A stretch of DNA of 56,663 nt from Komagataeibacter nataicola (GTDB taxonomy: Bacteria; Pseudomonadota; Alphaproteobacteria; Acetobacterales; Acetobacteraceae), in contig NZ_NIRT01000021.1 in NCBI RefSeq assembly GCF_003207795.1, positions 1-56,663 of the forward strand. The letters are read 5' to 3'. The translations under genes were made by a program, and so were the position numbers. Shown here piece after piece: positions 8,655 to 18,242 of this stretch (position 1 is its first letter; each line of letters begins with the position of its first letter). Under the pieces are notes generated by a model. It was not told the origin of the DNA. It did no database searches and worked only from the letters and a program-made list of their open reading frames with translations.

Positions 8655-11600
8655 CCGCCATTCTCCTCACGCGCCGCACTCCATTCCGCAACGCGGGCCA
8701 GATGGGCGTAATCGGCAAAGCGGGGTTCCTCGCCGGGATAGGGGTGCGACAGATAGGGCTGGTCGGGATTGTCGTAACCGGCCACCAGATCACGCAGCCC
8801 CGCGCGGCATGACGCGATCAGATCGGTCAGCTCCTCCCCGCGCGCCACGTCGAGCACCAGGGCTGGCACATGGCCGCCGGTCAGCCGCCAGTAGACCAGT
8901 TCCGCCACCGTGCCCGCGATAGGGGGCGGAAAGCCGCCATTTTCAATCATCGCGGCCTCAAGCACCAGTTGCGACTGCCAGCCCTCCAGCACGCTGCGCC
9001 GCGTGGGCAGGGTGCCGGTCTTGTAATCGAACAGGCTCAGCGTGCCATCACCGTTGCGATCAATCCGGTCGGCCCGGCCGCGCAGGGTGAAGGGGCCGCC
9101 GGGCAGGCCTTCGAGTTGCATGCGTCCGCTCAGTTCGGTCAGCACCTCACGCGCGCCACCCGTGGCCCGCCGCGCCTGTTCGGTCCGGGCGCACCATGTG
9201 GCGATGCGTTCCAGCCTTGGCGCCCACCAGGCGGCAAGGGCCGGGCGCAGTTCAGCCCTGCGCAGCACATCGGTAAAGACGGCCTGCATTTCGGTCGCGC
9301 CCTCTGCCGGCCAGTCGGTGGGGTGGGCGCTGAACCACTCATCAAGGGCCGCGTGCACGATCTGCCCGTAATCCGCAGCATCCGCCAGTTCCTCAAGGTC
9401 GGGCAGGCGGTTGAGGCGCAGGATGCGGCGGGCATAGATGGCGTAGGGGTCGCGCATCCATGTCTCGATCTCGGTCACTGACAGGCTGCGAGGGCGCAGG
9501 GCGACTGCCGGGCACGGACGCGGCGGGCTGGCAGGCTGCACCAGCCCGCCGGGCGGGCGGTCGAGGCTGTCAAGCCAGCGCAGGGCGGGGTGCGGCGGCA
9601 GGCCGTAGCCGTGCCCCGCCAGATAGGCATTGAGCCTGACCAGCCACCGCGCGGGCACGGTCGGCGCGCCCTGCCGCCGTGCCGCCATGGACAGCACGAC
9701 CCTTGGCGCAGCACAGGCGCACGAGACGAAGTCATGCGCGGCCTGGCCTATGGCCCATTCCGGCGAGGGCAGACCCACGCGGGTGCGCATGGGGCGGCTC
9801 ATCCATGGCCCTGGATCGGTGGCGGGGGGCCAGACGGTCTCGACCAGGCCGCCAAGCACGATGGTGTCGGCCGTCTGCAATCGCGCTTCAAGCAGGCCCC
9901 AGATGAACACGCGCGGATGCACCGCCGTGCCCTCGCGCCCACGCACCGCGCGCCGCCCCTGCACCGTCATGCCCGCCAGCGAGGAGGCCAGCAGCCCGTC
10001 CAGCGCGCCCAGCCGGGCCTCGGGCAGCACGTCGCACCATGCCAGCATGCCACTCATGTGCTGACCCAGCGCGTTGCCTTCCTCACCGGCCCACAGGCGC
10101 TCGGCGCCATCGGTGGTGTCGGTCGCGGCAAGCGCCTGCGCGGTCTCGATCAGGGCGGCAAGCAGGGTGGAAACCGGCACCAGACTCGCGCGCGGCAGGG
10201 CGAGCAGCGGACCGAAAGCTGTTTCGAGCCGGTTGATGAAGCCGGTGATTTCCTCCGGCGCGTCGGGCGCATCGGCCAGCGCGCCGTGCGGGTCTTGCGC
10301 CGCCCGCGCCAGCGCGCCCCTCAGCCCGGCAATGCCCGGTGGCGGGGCGGGGCCGCGCAGCACCAGCCGCTCGAGCTGGCGGGCGCTGGCGCGGCAGTTG
10401 CCCGGCGCAAGGCCACACGCCGCCAGCGGGTGCTTGATGACCGAAAGCAGCGCCACGGGCGAAAGCCCGCCATCCACCGCCTGTATGATCAGCCGCAGGA
10501 AAGCGGTCTGCGGTATGGTGAGCAGGCTTTCGCCCGCGCTGTCATCGGCAATGACGCCCCAGCGCACCAGTTCGGTCGCAACGCGCCCGGCCAGCGCACG
10601 GTCGGGGGTGACGAGGGCGGCGCGCCTGCCGGGCTGCTCGAGCACCTGGCGCAGCACCATCGCAATGGCCGCCGCTTCCTCCTGCTGGTCGGTGCTGCGC
10701 AGTACCGACAGGCCATCGGCCATGACCGGAGCCTCGGGGTCGCGCCAGCCCGCCAGCGCATGGGCGGGCAGCAGGGCGCGGGCCAGCAGGCTGGCGCGCG
10801 GGATGGGGCTGCTGGCAACGCATCCCGGTGGCACATCCTCCCACTTTTCCATGCAGGCCCGCTCAAGGCCGAGTTCGGCCAGCATGTGCGCGGTGCCCGC
10901 CTGCGGGTGGTCGGGCGGCAAGTTGCACCAGACGTTATCGGCGCAGTCCATATCCACGCCCGGCAGCACCAGCAGCCCATCGGGCAGCGACAGCACGGCG
11001 CGCAGCATGGCGATGGTGGAGGGCACGGCATCGGAAAAACCTGCCGCCCAGATGGGGTAGCCTGCCGGTGGTGGCACCTCCAGCCAGCGCGCGGCCTGCG
11101 CATGCAGCAGGGCAGTCTGGCGGGCGACGGGGTTCATCACCCCCTGCTCGGCCAGCCATGCGGGCCAGACCTGGGTGATGATGGACAGGAACTGCACGGT
11201 CAGGTGCCAGTGCTGGGCAAAATCGCCCTCGGCGGCATGGGGCAGGCGCTCGCACAGGTCGCATTCGGCCCATTCCGCCTCATCCATCAGGTCAGCCAGC
11301 GCGCGGGCCAGCGGCCAGGCCTGGTCTACGCCCTGCACATCACCAAAGGCGCGGCCTGCCTGCATGACCAGCAGCGTAAGCGTGGCAAGGCGGCGGATGG
11401 GGTCGACCGCGGGCGGCAGGTCAAGCGCATTGCGACCCGAGAGCGCAAGGGCCGCCTCATCAAGCCCGGCAATGGGGGCGATGCGCGGCAGCAGGATGGG
11501 GCGACCATCGACCTGCCGCACGAAGGCCTCGGTCAGGGCGCGGGCGGCGCGGCGGCTGGGCAGCAGGATCAGGCCGGTGCCGCAGGCCTGCGCGTCATGC

Positions 11601-11704
11601 CCCGCCTGCGCCAGCCAGCGCGCGGCAATCTGGTCCACAAATGGCACATGCGGCGGAATGACGGCCGCCCGACCGCGCAGGGCAGGGGCTTCGGGCTGGC
11701 TCAC
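8651..11704 (-). CDS. addB: Double-strand break repair protein AddB
   Basis: The partner nuclease of AddA, 1017 residues from a GTG at 11704. That start gives a GTGA overlap with the stop of the upstream nucleotidyltransferase gene (11701-11703). The frame stays open to 11791, but the extra 29 codons lie inside the neighbouring gene and are not family-like. Visible features are the N-terminal LILLPSRRAARALTEAF block and a C-terminal RecB-like nuclease with AADYGQIVHAALDEWF and FDYKTGTLPTRRSVLEGWQ, the DYK being catalytic. The central domain is a degenerate helicase fold. Codon and base composition match the neighbours. Confidence 0.93.
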   Translation of the reverse strand: MSQPEAPALRGRAAVIPPHVPFVDQIAARWLAQAGHDAQACGTGLILLPSRRAARALTEAFVRQVDGRPILLPRIAPIAGLDEAALALSGRNALDLPPAVDPIRRLATLTLLVMQAGRAFGDVQGVDQAWPLARALADLMDEAEWAECDLCERLPHAAEGDFAQHWHLTVQFLSIITQVWPAWLAEQGVMNPVARQTALLHAQAARWLEVPPPAGYPIWAAGFSDAVPSTIAMLRAVLSLPDGLLVLPGVDMDCADNVWCNLPPDHPQAGTAHMLAELGLERACMEKWEDVPPGCVASSPIPRASLLARALLPAHALAGWRDPEAPVMADGLSVLRSTDQQEEAAAIAMVLRQVLEQPGRRAALVTPDRALAGRVATELVRWGVIADDSAGESLLTIPQTAFLRLIIQAVDGGLSPVALLSVIKHPLAACGLAPGNCRASARQLERLVLRGPAPPPGIAGLRGALARAAQDPHGALADAPDAPEEITGFINRLETAFGPLLALPRASLVPVSTLLAALIETAQALAATDTTDGAERLWAGEEGNALGQHMSGMLAWCDVLPEARLGALDGLLASSLAGMTVQGRRAVRGREGTAVHPRVFIWGLLEARLQTADTIVLGGLVETVWPPATDPGPWMSRPMRTRVGLPSPEWAIGQAAHDFVSCACAAPRVVLSMAARRQGAPTVPARWLVRLNAYLAGHGYGLPPHPALRWLDSLDRPPGGLVQPASPPRPCPAVALRPRSLSVTEIETWMRDPYAIYARRILRLNRLPDLEELADAADYGQIVHAALDEWFSAHPTDWPAEGATEMQAVFTDVLRRAELRPALAAWWAPRLERIATWCARTEQARRATGGAREVLTELSGRMQLEGLPGGPFTLRGRADRIDRNGDGTLSLFDYKTGTLPTRRSVLEGWQSQLVLEAAMIENGGFPPPIAGTVAELVYWRLTGGHVPALVLDVARGEELTDLIASCRAGLRDLVAGYDNPDQPYLSHPYPGEEPRFADYAHLARVAEWSAAREENGG

Positions 11705-12462
11705 AGGCCGGAATCCGAATCGGGGTTCAGGGTTGAATGCAGCACGCGCTCGGCGGCCGCGATATCGGCCGGGCGTGAGAGGTGGAACCACAGCGAATCA
11801 TGCACGATCACACCCAGGCGGCCTGCCTCCATTGCCTTATCCCACAGCCGGTTCATGCTGAAGCCGCCTTCGGGCGCTGCATCGAACAGCCGGGGCGAGC
11901 AGATCTGCACGCCGGTAAAGATATAGGGCGTAATCTCGCCCGCGCGCGGGCGGCGCGGCCTGCCGTGGGCATCGACGGCAAAATCGCCATGGCCCACCTC
12001 GCCCACCGCACGCGTCATGCCGCCAAGCAGCAGCATGGCGTCCATGCTGGCAGGGTCGAACGCCGCCGCCAGCCGCCGCAGGGCAGGCACCGGGCCGTTG
12101 AGCCACATGGCATCGCCATTGAGCAGAAAGAACGGGTCCGGCCCGATCCGGCCCGCGCGCAGGGCACTTGCGGCACTGCCGCCGGTTTCAAGCAGGGTTT
12201 CCTCCACCTGTTCAACCGTGCGGGGGCCACGATGGGCAGCCGCCCGCGCGGCCAGCGCCGCATGGATGGCATCGGGCTGCCAGTGGGCATTGACCACCAC
12301 CTGCGCAACACCCGCCGCCTCGAGCCGGTCAAGCACATGATCGAGAATCGGCTGACCCGCCACGCGCAGCAACGGCTTGGGCACCGCTTCGCTCAGCGGC
12401 CGCATGCGCCGCCCCAGCCCTGCGGCAAAAACCATGGCGGTACGGGGCATGTTCACGCTCAT
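11701..12462 (-). CDS. Sugar-1-phosphate nucleotidyltransferase (MurU-like)
   Basis: 253 residues. The N-terminus has the pyrophosphorylase signature [21 protein letters not shown] (residues 12-32), with the metal site in LLNGDAMWL. In the usual tsaE-amgK-murU-addB-addA-trxA order of alphaproteobacteria, this position is held by MurU, the N-acetylmuramate-1-phosphate uridylyltransferase of peptidoglycan recycling. Other sugars (mannose-1-P, heptose-1-P) are possible because the family is similar throughout. The ATG overlaps the tsaE stop (ATGA) and the stop overlaps the addB GTG. The kinase AmgK that normally sits between tsaE and murU is absent here, which weakens the MurU assignment. Confidence 0.8.
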   Translation of the reverse strand: MSVNMPRTAMVFAAGLGRRMRPLSEAVPKPLLRVAGQPILDHVLDRLEAAGVAQVVVNAHWQPDAIHAALAARAAAHRGPRTVEQVEETLLETGGSAASALRAGRIGPDPFFLLNGDAMWLNGPVPALRRLAAAFDPASMDAMLLLGGMTRAVGEVGHGDFAVDAHGRPRRPRAGEITPYIFTGVQICSPRLFDAAPEGGFSMNRLWDKAMEAGRLGVIVHDSLWFHLSRPADIAAAERVLHSTLNPDSDSGL

Positions 12463-12944
12463 GGGGCATCTCCTGTATCGAGGTTCGTCAACTGCGCCAG
12501 CCGCCCGCCACCACCTGCCAGCCGGGCCACGCGCCCGCCCGCCGCATCGGGCACAAGGCTCACGCGCAGCGCATCAGGGGGTGTCAGGTTGCCCAGCCGC
12601 TCTGGCCATTCAACCAGCACGATGCCCTCGCACGCCTCATCCCACCCCAGCTCATGCAGGGCATCGGGGCCATCAAGCCGCCACAGGTCAAAATGCGAGA
12701 TCGGAGCCAGCGGCGCTTCATAGACCTGCACCAGCGTATAGGACGGGCTGGGCACTTCCATTTCCGCATCCCCGCACAGGGCGCGCAGCAGGGCGCGGGC
12801 CAGCGTGGTCTTGCCAGCCCCCAGATCACCTTCCAGCAGCACGACATCGCCGGGGCGCAGCACGGCGGCCAGCGCCCGGCCCAGCGCCTGCGTGGCCTGA
12901 GGGTCGGGCAGGGAAATTTCACGCACGAACGGGTTTGCATCCAT
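12459..12944 (-). CDS. tsaE: tRNA threonylcarbamoyladenosine biosynthesis ATPase TsaE
   Basis: 161 residues from the ATG at 12944 ([10 protein letters not shown]). TsaE is the P-loop ATPase that supports the TsaB-TsaD complex making t6A37 in tRNAs decoding ANN codons. Walker A is in [20 protein letters not shown]; the [23 protein letters not shown] and [10 protein letters not shown] blocks are typical. The frame continues open to 13541 upstream, but that stretch antisense-overlaps the divergent reductase gene, and the family is about 150-165 residues long, so the internal ATG is used. It is the first gene of a tightly overlapping operon that runs through addA. Confidence 0.94.
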   Translation of the reverse strand: MDANPFVREISLPDPQATQALGRALAAVLRPGDVVLLEGDLGAGKTTLARALLRALCGDAEMEVPSPSYTLVQVYEAPLAPISHFDLWRLDGPDALHELGWDEACEGIVLVEWPERLGNLTPPDALRVSLVPDAAGGRVARLAGGGGRLAQLTNLDTGDAP

Positions 12945-13196
12945 GCGGCCAGTGTGCCCCCGCCCTGCCTCCGCGCACAAGGGGGATGGCAGGGGCGCGC
13001 ATGGAAAACCGTTTTCATATCCTGCGCCCTGGTTGCGCAAGGAGGGTTTTCTTTTCAATAGTTTAGCACAACAACGCACGCCATCGTCACACGCCAGACC
13101 GCGCCCGAGGCTTGCGCCTGCGGGCACAACCAAGCAAAACCGCACCTGACATATGCCTTTAACCAGACCACGGACTGCAGGACAGCTGAGCCGGAC

Positions 13197-14222
13197 ATGA
13201 TCACGCCCTCCCCCACCCACACCACCGATGTCGCCATTATTGGAGCGGGCCCTGCCGGGCTGTTCGCCGCCTTTGAATGCAGCATGCTCAAACTTGGCTG
13301 CGTGCTGATTGATGCGCTTGATGAAATTGGCGGCCAGTGCGCAGCGCTCTACCCTGAAAAACCGATCTATGACATTCCCGCCCACCCCGCAATCGAGGGC
13401 GGCGCGCTGATCGAGGCGCTCGACCGCCAGATCGCGCCCTTTGACGTGCCGCGCCTGCTTGGCCGCCGGGTGGAGCGGCTCGAGGGCACACGCGGCGCCT
13501 TTCGCCTCGGCACTGACAAAGGCGACGTGATTGCAGCCCATGCCGTCATCATCGCGGCCGGTGCTGGCGCGTTTGGCCCCAACCGCCCCCCGCTTGAGGG
13601 GCTGGCCGCTTTCGAGGCTACGGGTAGCGTGCAGTATTTTGTGCGCCGCCGCGCCGATTTTGCGGGCAGGGACGTACTGATTGCGGGCGGTGGCGATTCA
13701 GCGGTGGACTGGGCGCTGTCCCTGCGCGAGGTCGCGCGCAGCGTGAAGCTGGTGCACCGCCGCGACCGCTTTCGCGCCGCCCCCGAAAGCCTGCGCCAGC
13801 TTGACGAGGCCGTAGGCCGTGGCGAAGTGGAAAAGATCATCGGCTACCAGCTGCATGGCCTGCACGGCACGGATGGCCAACTCGCGGGCGTGGACCTTGC
13901 CACGCTCGATGGCACGGTAAGGCATGTGGCGTGTGACCACCTGCTGCCCTTTTTCGGGCTGGCGACCGACCTTGGGCCAATTGCCCAGTGGGGACTCGAC
14001 ACCCTGCGCGGCACCATTCCCGTTACCCCTTCCACCTGCGAGAGCAGCCTGGCCGGCATTTTCGCGGTAGGCGATGTCGCGACCTATCCCGGCAAGCTCA
14101 AGCTGATCCTCCAGGGCTTTGCCGAAGGGGCCATGGCGGCGCATGCCATCCACCCCATCGTGCACCCTGACAGGGCGCTGCATTTTGAATATTCGACCAG
14201 CAAGGGCGTGCCCGCAGGCTAG
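13197..14222 (+). CDS. Ferredoxin/flavodoxin--NADP reductase (thioredoxin-reductase-like type)
   Basis: 341 residues, a flavoprotein passing electrons between NADPH and ferredoxin. The FAD dinucleotide motif G16-A-G-P-A-G21 is at the N-terminus, followed by [20 protein letters not shown], which is characteristic of the YumC/TrxR-like FNR group. The NADPH motif GGGDSA is at 164-169 with the [11 protein letters not shown] block, and the C-terminal FAD motif is [16 protein letters not shown]. The redox CxxC of true thioredoxin reductases is absent, which separates it from TrxB. It is divergent from tsaE across a 252-base gap that must hold both promoters; no further gene is seen in that gap. Confidence 0.9.
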   Translation: MITPSPTHTTDVAIIGAGPAGLFAAFECSMLKLGCVLIDALDEIGGQCAALYPEKPIYDIPAHPAIEGGALIEALDRQIAPFDVPRLLGRRVERLEGTRGAFRLGTDKGDVIAAHAVIIAAGAGAFGPNRPPLEGLAAFEATGSVQYFVRRRADFAGRDVLIAGGGDSAVDWALSLREVARSVKLVHRRDRFRAAPESLRQLDEAVGRGEVEKIIGYQLHGLHGTDGQLAGVDLATLDGTVRHVACDHLLPFFGLATDLGPIAQWGLDTLRGTIPVTPSTCESSLAGIFAVGDVATYPGKLKLILQGFAEGAMAAHAIHPIVHPDRALHFEYSTSKGVPAG

Positions 14223-14331
14223 GCGGTGGCGGATTTCAGCCATCCGGTCCTGTCATAACAGAAACGGTTGACCATTGCTTCCGTCTGGCGCATCCCCGAT
14301 GTGTTGATGACGGAAGAATAAGGGACAGACC

Positions 14332-15597
14332 GTGAAAGTTATCGTTCTGGGCGCGGGCGTGGTTGGCGTGACGGCGGCATGGTATCTCGCCAGGGAAGGC
14401 CACGAGGTCACGGTCATCGACCGCCAGCCCGCCGCCGCGATGGAAACCTCGTTTGCCAATGCGGGCCAGATCTCGCCGGGTTTTTCCTCTCCCTGGGCCG
14501 AGCCCGCGCTGCCGCTCAAGGTACTGCGCTGGATGGTCGGCCCCCACGCGCCCATCGTCGTGCGCCCGCGCTTCGATCTGGCCATGATGCGCTGGCTCGA
14601 GCAGCTTCTGGCCAACTGCAACGCGCATGACTACGATATCAACAAGTCCCGCATGCTGCGCATTGCAACCTACAGCCGTGACTGCCTCGATACCCTGCGC
14701 CGCGATACCGGCATCACCTATGATGATGAACAGCGCGGCCTGATCCAGCTTTTCCGCACGCAAAAGCAGGTGGATGCCGCGGCCCGCGACATGAAGCTGC
14801 TCGACCTTGCGGGCGTTGCCCACGAGTTCCTCAGCCCCGATGACATCGCCCGCCACGAGCCGGGCCTGATGGAAAACCGCCACCTGTTCCAGGGCGGCCT
14901 GCGCCTGCCCGGCGATGAATCGGGCGACTGCCACATGTTCACCGCCCGTCTGGCCCAGAAGGCGGAAGAGGAACTCGGCGTCACCTTCCATTACGAGACC
15001 AATATCGAGGCGCTTGATGCCTCGGCCACCGATATTCTGGGCGTGCGCACCTCCATGGGCCGCATGACGGCAGATGCCTATGTGGTGTCGATGGGCAGCT
15101 ATTCCCCGCTGCTGCTACGCCCTCTGGGCATAAAGCTGCCGGTTTACCCCACCAAGGGCTATTCGCTGACGCTGCCGGTCACCGATCCGGCCCGCGCGCC
15201 GGTCTCCACCGTCAATGACGCGACCCACAAGGTCTCGGTCACGCGGCTGGGCGAGCGGATCCGCATTGGCGGCACGGCGGAACTGACCGGCTACAACCTG
15301 CGCCTGAGCCGCGACCGGCGCGAACTGCTCGAGCTTTCGTTCAGCGAACTGTTTGGCGCGAGCGGCGATCTGTCGCAGGGCGCTTACTGGACCGGGCTGC
15401 GCCCGAGCACGCCCGATGGCACGCCGGTCATCGGGCCTGCGGGGCGCTTTGCCAACCTGTGGCTCAATACCGGGCACGGCACGCTGGGCTGGACCATGGC
15501 CTGCGGCTCGGGCCGCGTGCTGGCCGACCGCATGAGCAACAAGCCCACCGAGATTCCCTGCCTCGACCTGTCCATAGACCGCTACGCCACGGCCTGA
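14332..15597 (+). CDS. dadA: D-amino acid dehydrogenase, small subunit type
   Basis: 421 residues. DadA oxidatively deaminates D-amino acids (chiefly D-alanine) at the membrane, feeding electrons to the respiratory chain. The FAD Rossmann motif VLGAGVVGVTAAWYLAREGH is at residues 4-23, followed by SFANAGQISPGFSSPWAEP, the highly conserved DadA block. The C-terminus has GLRPSTPDGTPVIGP and LNTGHGTLGWTMACGSG. Translation starts at a GTG (14332) with an AAGGGA Shine-Dalgarno about 8 bases upstream. The usual partner, alanine racemase dadX, is not adjacent. A partial repeat and a terminator follow the stop. Confidence 0.95.
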   Translation: MKVIVLGAGVVGVTAAWYLAREGHEVTVIDRQPAAAMETSFANAGQISPGFSSPWAEPALPLKVLRWMVGPHAPIVVRPRFDLAMMRWLEQLLANCNAHDYDINKSRMLRIATYSRDCLDTLRRDTGITYDDEQRGLIQLFRTQKQVDAAARDMKLLDLAGVAHEFLSPDDIARHEPGLMENRHLFQGGLRLPGDESGDCHMFTARLAQKAEEELGVTFHYETNIEALDASATDILGVRTSMGRMTADAYVVSMGSYSPLLLRPLGIKLPVYPTKGYSLTLPVTDPARAPVSTVNDATHKVSVTRLGERIRIGGTAELTGYNLRLSRDRRELLELSFSELFGASGDLSQGAYWTGLRPSTPDGTPVIGPAGRFANLWLNTGHGTLGWTMACGSGRVLADRMSNKPTEIPCLDLSIDRYATA

Positions 15598-15625
15598 AGT
15601 CAGGCAGGCCTTTCATCACCACAAA

Positions 15626-15660
15626 CGCCGCCTTCGCTGAAAAAAGGCGGCGCCCAAAAA
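15626..15660 (+). repeat. Partial dispersed repeat (GCCGCC half)
   Basis: CGCCGCC at 15626-15632 pairs with GGCGGCG at 15646-15652 and runs into CCCAAAAAAAA, the same arrangement as the right half of the element at 4561. The AAGCTT hairpin is missing. It lies directly after dadA and directly before an unrelated terminator hairpin. Confidence 0.55.
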
Positions 15661-15688
15661 AAAGCCCGGCGTAAACCGGGCTTTTTTC
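15661..15688. terminator. Bidirectional intrinsic terminator (dadA / His-rich peptide gene)
   Basis: AAAGCCCGG (15661-15669) and CCGGGCTTT (15676-15684) form a 9-bp stem with a six-base loop, flanked by an A run on the left and a T run on the right. It serves convergent dadA (plus) and the gene ending at 15740 (minus). Confidence 0.9.
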
Positions 15689-15739
15689 GTGCAGCCGTAA
15701 CCAGCCCCGAGGAAGGAGCCGGTTACGGGAATGCGGGAA

Positions 15740-16006
15740 TTACTGGGCGGCCGGAGCAGCAGCAGCCGGAGCCGCCGCGTCCTTCTTGGCGCCATGGTGA
15801 CGCGTGCCATTATGATGGCTGCCGCCGTGATGCTTCTTTTTCGCGCCAGCTTCAGCCGGAGCCGTGCCCTCGGCTGCGTCAGGCACATGCTGCGGCGCGG
15901 AAACGGCCGGGGTGGTCGGCTCGGTCTGCGCCATGACAGGTGCTGCAACGCCCATGACGGCAACAGCGGACAGGGCAGCCAGGAAACGACGGGTGGAAAC
16001 GATCAT
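15740..16006 (-). CDS. Small exported His/Ala-rich protein, unknown function
   Basis: 88 residues with a clear Sec signal peptide: basic start, hydrophobic ALSAVAVMGVAAPVMAQ and cleavage after VMA near residue 26. The mature part is about 62 residues of low complexity: Thr/Pro/Ala-rich, then KKKHHGGSHHNGTRHHGAKK (about residues 56-75), then an alanine-rich tail. Paired histidines suggest metal binding or an acid-buffering periplasmic role, but no family is recognised and this is speculation. About 225 bases of AT-richer DNA lie between its start and the typA stop and must hold its promoter. It is convergent with dadA. Confidence 0.75.
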   Translation of the reverse strand: MIVSTRRFLAALSAVAVMGVAAPVMAQTEPTTPAVSAPQHVPDAAEGTAPAEAGAKKKHHGGSHHNGTRHHGAKKDAAAPAAAAPAAQ

Positions 16007-16230
16007 ATAAAAATACTCCAGAACTCAGGACTCTATGTCCCAATACGCCAATCGGCTGACGAATCGTGCCAGCCGGTCTGGCTTCCCTGCTCTACCATGA
16101 AGCAGGAAAGTCGTCCTGAATTAAAATTCTTAAATTTATGGATATGTTCTCACTTCTGCCGCAAGGCGACCGCAATCTCAAGAACTGAAACGTTACTAAA
16201 GATTGCAGCCACCCCTGCGCCGGGCAGAAA

Positions 16231-18054
16231 TCAGTCAACCGAACCCGAACGCTCGCGCTTCTTGCGCTCGTGCGGGTCGAGATAGCGCTTGCGGATACGC
16301 ACGGCAGACGGCGTGACCTCAACGAGTTCATCATCCTCGATATAGGCAATCGCCTGCTCGAGGTTCATCTTGCGCGGCGGGATCAGCAGCAGGGCCTCGT
16401 CCTTGCCGGCGGCGCGGATGTTGGTCAGCTTCTTTTCACGGACCGGGTTCACTTCAAGATCATTCTCGCGCGAATGCTCGCCGATGATCATGCCCACGTA
16501 AACCTTCTCGCCCGCATCGACGAACAGCGTGCCACGGTCCTGCAGCGAGAACAGCGAATACTGTGTGGTCGCCCCGTCTTCCGACGAGATCAGCGAGCCG
16601 TTGCGGCGCCCGGCAATCGGCCCGACATAAGGCTGGTAGCCATGGAACAGGCGGTTCATGATGCCCGATCCGCGCGTGTCGGTCAGGAATTCGCCATGAT
16701 AGCCGATCAGCCCGCGTGAGGGGATGAGGAAGCTCAGGCGCACCTTGCCACCGCCCGAAGGCTGCATGTCCTGCATGATGCCCTTGCGCAGGGCCATCTT
16801 TTCAACCACGACGCCCGAATACGGCTCGTCCACGTCGATCAGGACTTCCTCGAACGGCTCTTCGCGCTCGCCGGTTTCCTCATTGGTGCGGAACAGCACG
16901 CGGGGGCGGCCGATGGTCAGCTCGAAGCCTTCGCGGCGCATCTGCTCGATCAGCACGCCAAGCTGGAGTTCGCCACGGCCTGCGACCTCGAAGGCCTCAC
17001 TCTCGGGGCTTTCGGACACGCGGATGGCGATGTTGCCTTCCGTTTCCTTGAACAGGCGGTCACGGATCTGGCGCGAGGTGACCTTCTTGCCCTCGCGGCC
17101 GCCAAGCGGGCCATCGTTGAGGCGGAAGGTCATGGACAGCGTCGGCGGATCAACCGGGGTTGAGGGCAGCGGCTCCTTGACTTCAAGGGCTGCGATCGTC
17201 TCGGGAATCGTCGCTTCGGACAGGCCGGCCACGGCCACGATGTCACCAGCTTCGACTTCTTCCACCGGCACGCGGTCAAGGCCACGGAAGGAGAGCAGCT
17301 TGGTCAGGCGGCCGGTTTCAACCACCGAGCCATCGGGGCGCAGCACATGCACCGGCATGTTCATCTTCGCAACGCCCTGCTCGACGCGGCCGGTCAGCAC
17401 GCGGCCAAGGAAGTTGTCGTTCTCGAGGATGGTGGCGACCATCGCGAACGGCGCGTCCTTGTTGACCTTCGGCGGCGGCACGTGGCTCAGGATCAGGTCG
17501 AACATGGGCGAGAGGTCCTTGCGCGGACCATCGATCTCGGTATCGGCCCAGCCCTGGCGGCCCGAGGCGTAGAGCATGGGGAAGTCGAGCTGCTCGTCAT
17601 TGGCGCCAAGGGCTGCGAACAGATCGAAAATCTCGTTATGCACTTCATCGGGGCGGGCATCGCCACGGTCGATCTTGTTCACGACCACGATCGGCTTCAG
17701 GCCGCGCGCGAGCGCCTTGCCCACCACGAACTTGGTCTGGGGCAGTGCGCCTTCGGCGGAATCGACGAGCACGACGGCACCGTCAACCATGCTCAGGATA
17801 CGCTCCACCTCGCCGCCGAAATCGGCATGGCCCGGGGTGTCGATGATGTTGATGCGGGTATCTTTCCACACCACCGACGTGCACTTGGCAAGAATGGTGA
17901 TGCCACGCTCGCGCTCGAGGTCGTTGCTGTCCATGGCGCGTTCAGCGACGTGCTGGTTGTCACGGAAGGAACCGGACTGTTTAAGAAGCTGGTCGACCAG
18001 TGTGGTCTTGCCATGATCGACGTGCGCGATAATGGCGATATTGCGGATATCCAT
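16231..18054 (-). CDS. typA: Translational GTPase TypA/BipA
   Basis: 607 residues from the ATG at 18054. TypA/BipA is a ribosome-binding GTPase of the EF-G family that helps ribosome assembly and stress adaptation. G1 is AHVDHGKTT at residues 10-18, then the G2 region RGITIL, G3 [12 protein letters not shown] and G4 NKIDR; the C-terminal TypA-specific domain includes [22 protein letters not shown] and ends with a basic [16 protein letters not shown] tail. The frame is open to 18207, but the first 51 residues of that longer version are unlike TypA, and [16 protein letters not shown] is the standard N-terminus. Length is normal for the family. Confidence 0.97.
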   Translation of the reverse strand: MDIRNIAIIAHVDHGKTTLVDQLLKQSGSFRDNQHVAERAMDSNDLERERGITILAKCTSVVWKDTRINIIDTPGHADFGGEVERILSMVDGAVVLVDSAEGALPQTKFVVGKALARGLKPIVVVNKIDRGDARPDEVHNEIFDLFAALGANDEQLDFPMLYASGRQGWADTEIDGPRKDLSPMFDLILSHVPPPKVNKDAPFAMVATILENDNFLGRVLTGRVEQGVAKMNMPVHVLRPDGSVVETGRLTKLLSFRGLDRVPVEEVEAGDIVAVAGLSEATIPETIAALEVKEPLPSTPVDPPTLSMTFRLNDGPLGGREGKKVTSRQIRDRLFKETEGNIAIRVSESPESEAFEVAGRGELQLGVLIEQMRREGFELTIGRPRVLFRTNEETGEREEPFEEVLIDVDEPYSGVVVEKMALRKGIMQDMQPSGGGKVRLSFLIPSRGLIGYHGEFLTDTRGSGIMNRLFHGYQPYVGPIAGRRNGSLISSEDGATTQYSLFSLQDRGTLFVDAGEKVYVGMIIGEHSRENDLEVNPVREKKLTNIRAAGKDEALLLIPPRKMNLEQAIAYIEDDELVEVTPSAVRIRKRYLDPHERKKRERSGSVD

Positions 18055-18242
18055 AAGTGCTCTTGACCTGACTTTCCTTGGCGTTACGCCATACGGGTGC
18101 GCGGCGGCACATGCGGGCGACACCCGTGCGTGCGGCGGCGGAATAATTGGCTGCTGGCTGCGTAGATAAAGCGGACTGGCGCGGATTGCACGCGAAACTT
18201 CGCGCACAACCCCGTCAAACGCCCGCCTTCATGCCCTGCGGA

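Noticed and set aside
9590-11926. Long plus-strand open frame (778 codons) over addB
   Set aside because: Same kind of antisense shadow; AddB on the other strand has clear nuclease motifs and coupled start and stop.
12945-13541. Upstream extension of tsaE to 360 codons
   Set aside because: It overlaps the divergent reductase gene and would more than double the normal TsaE length.
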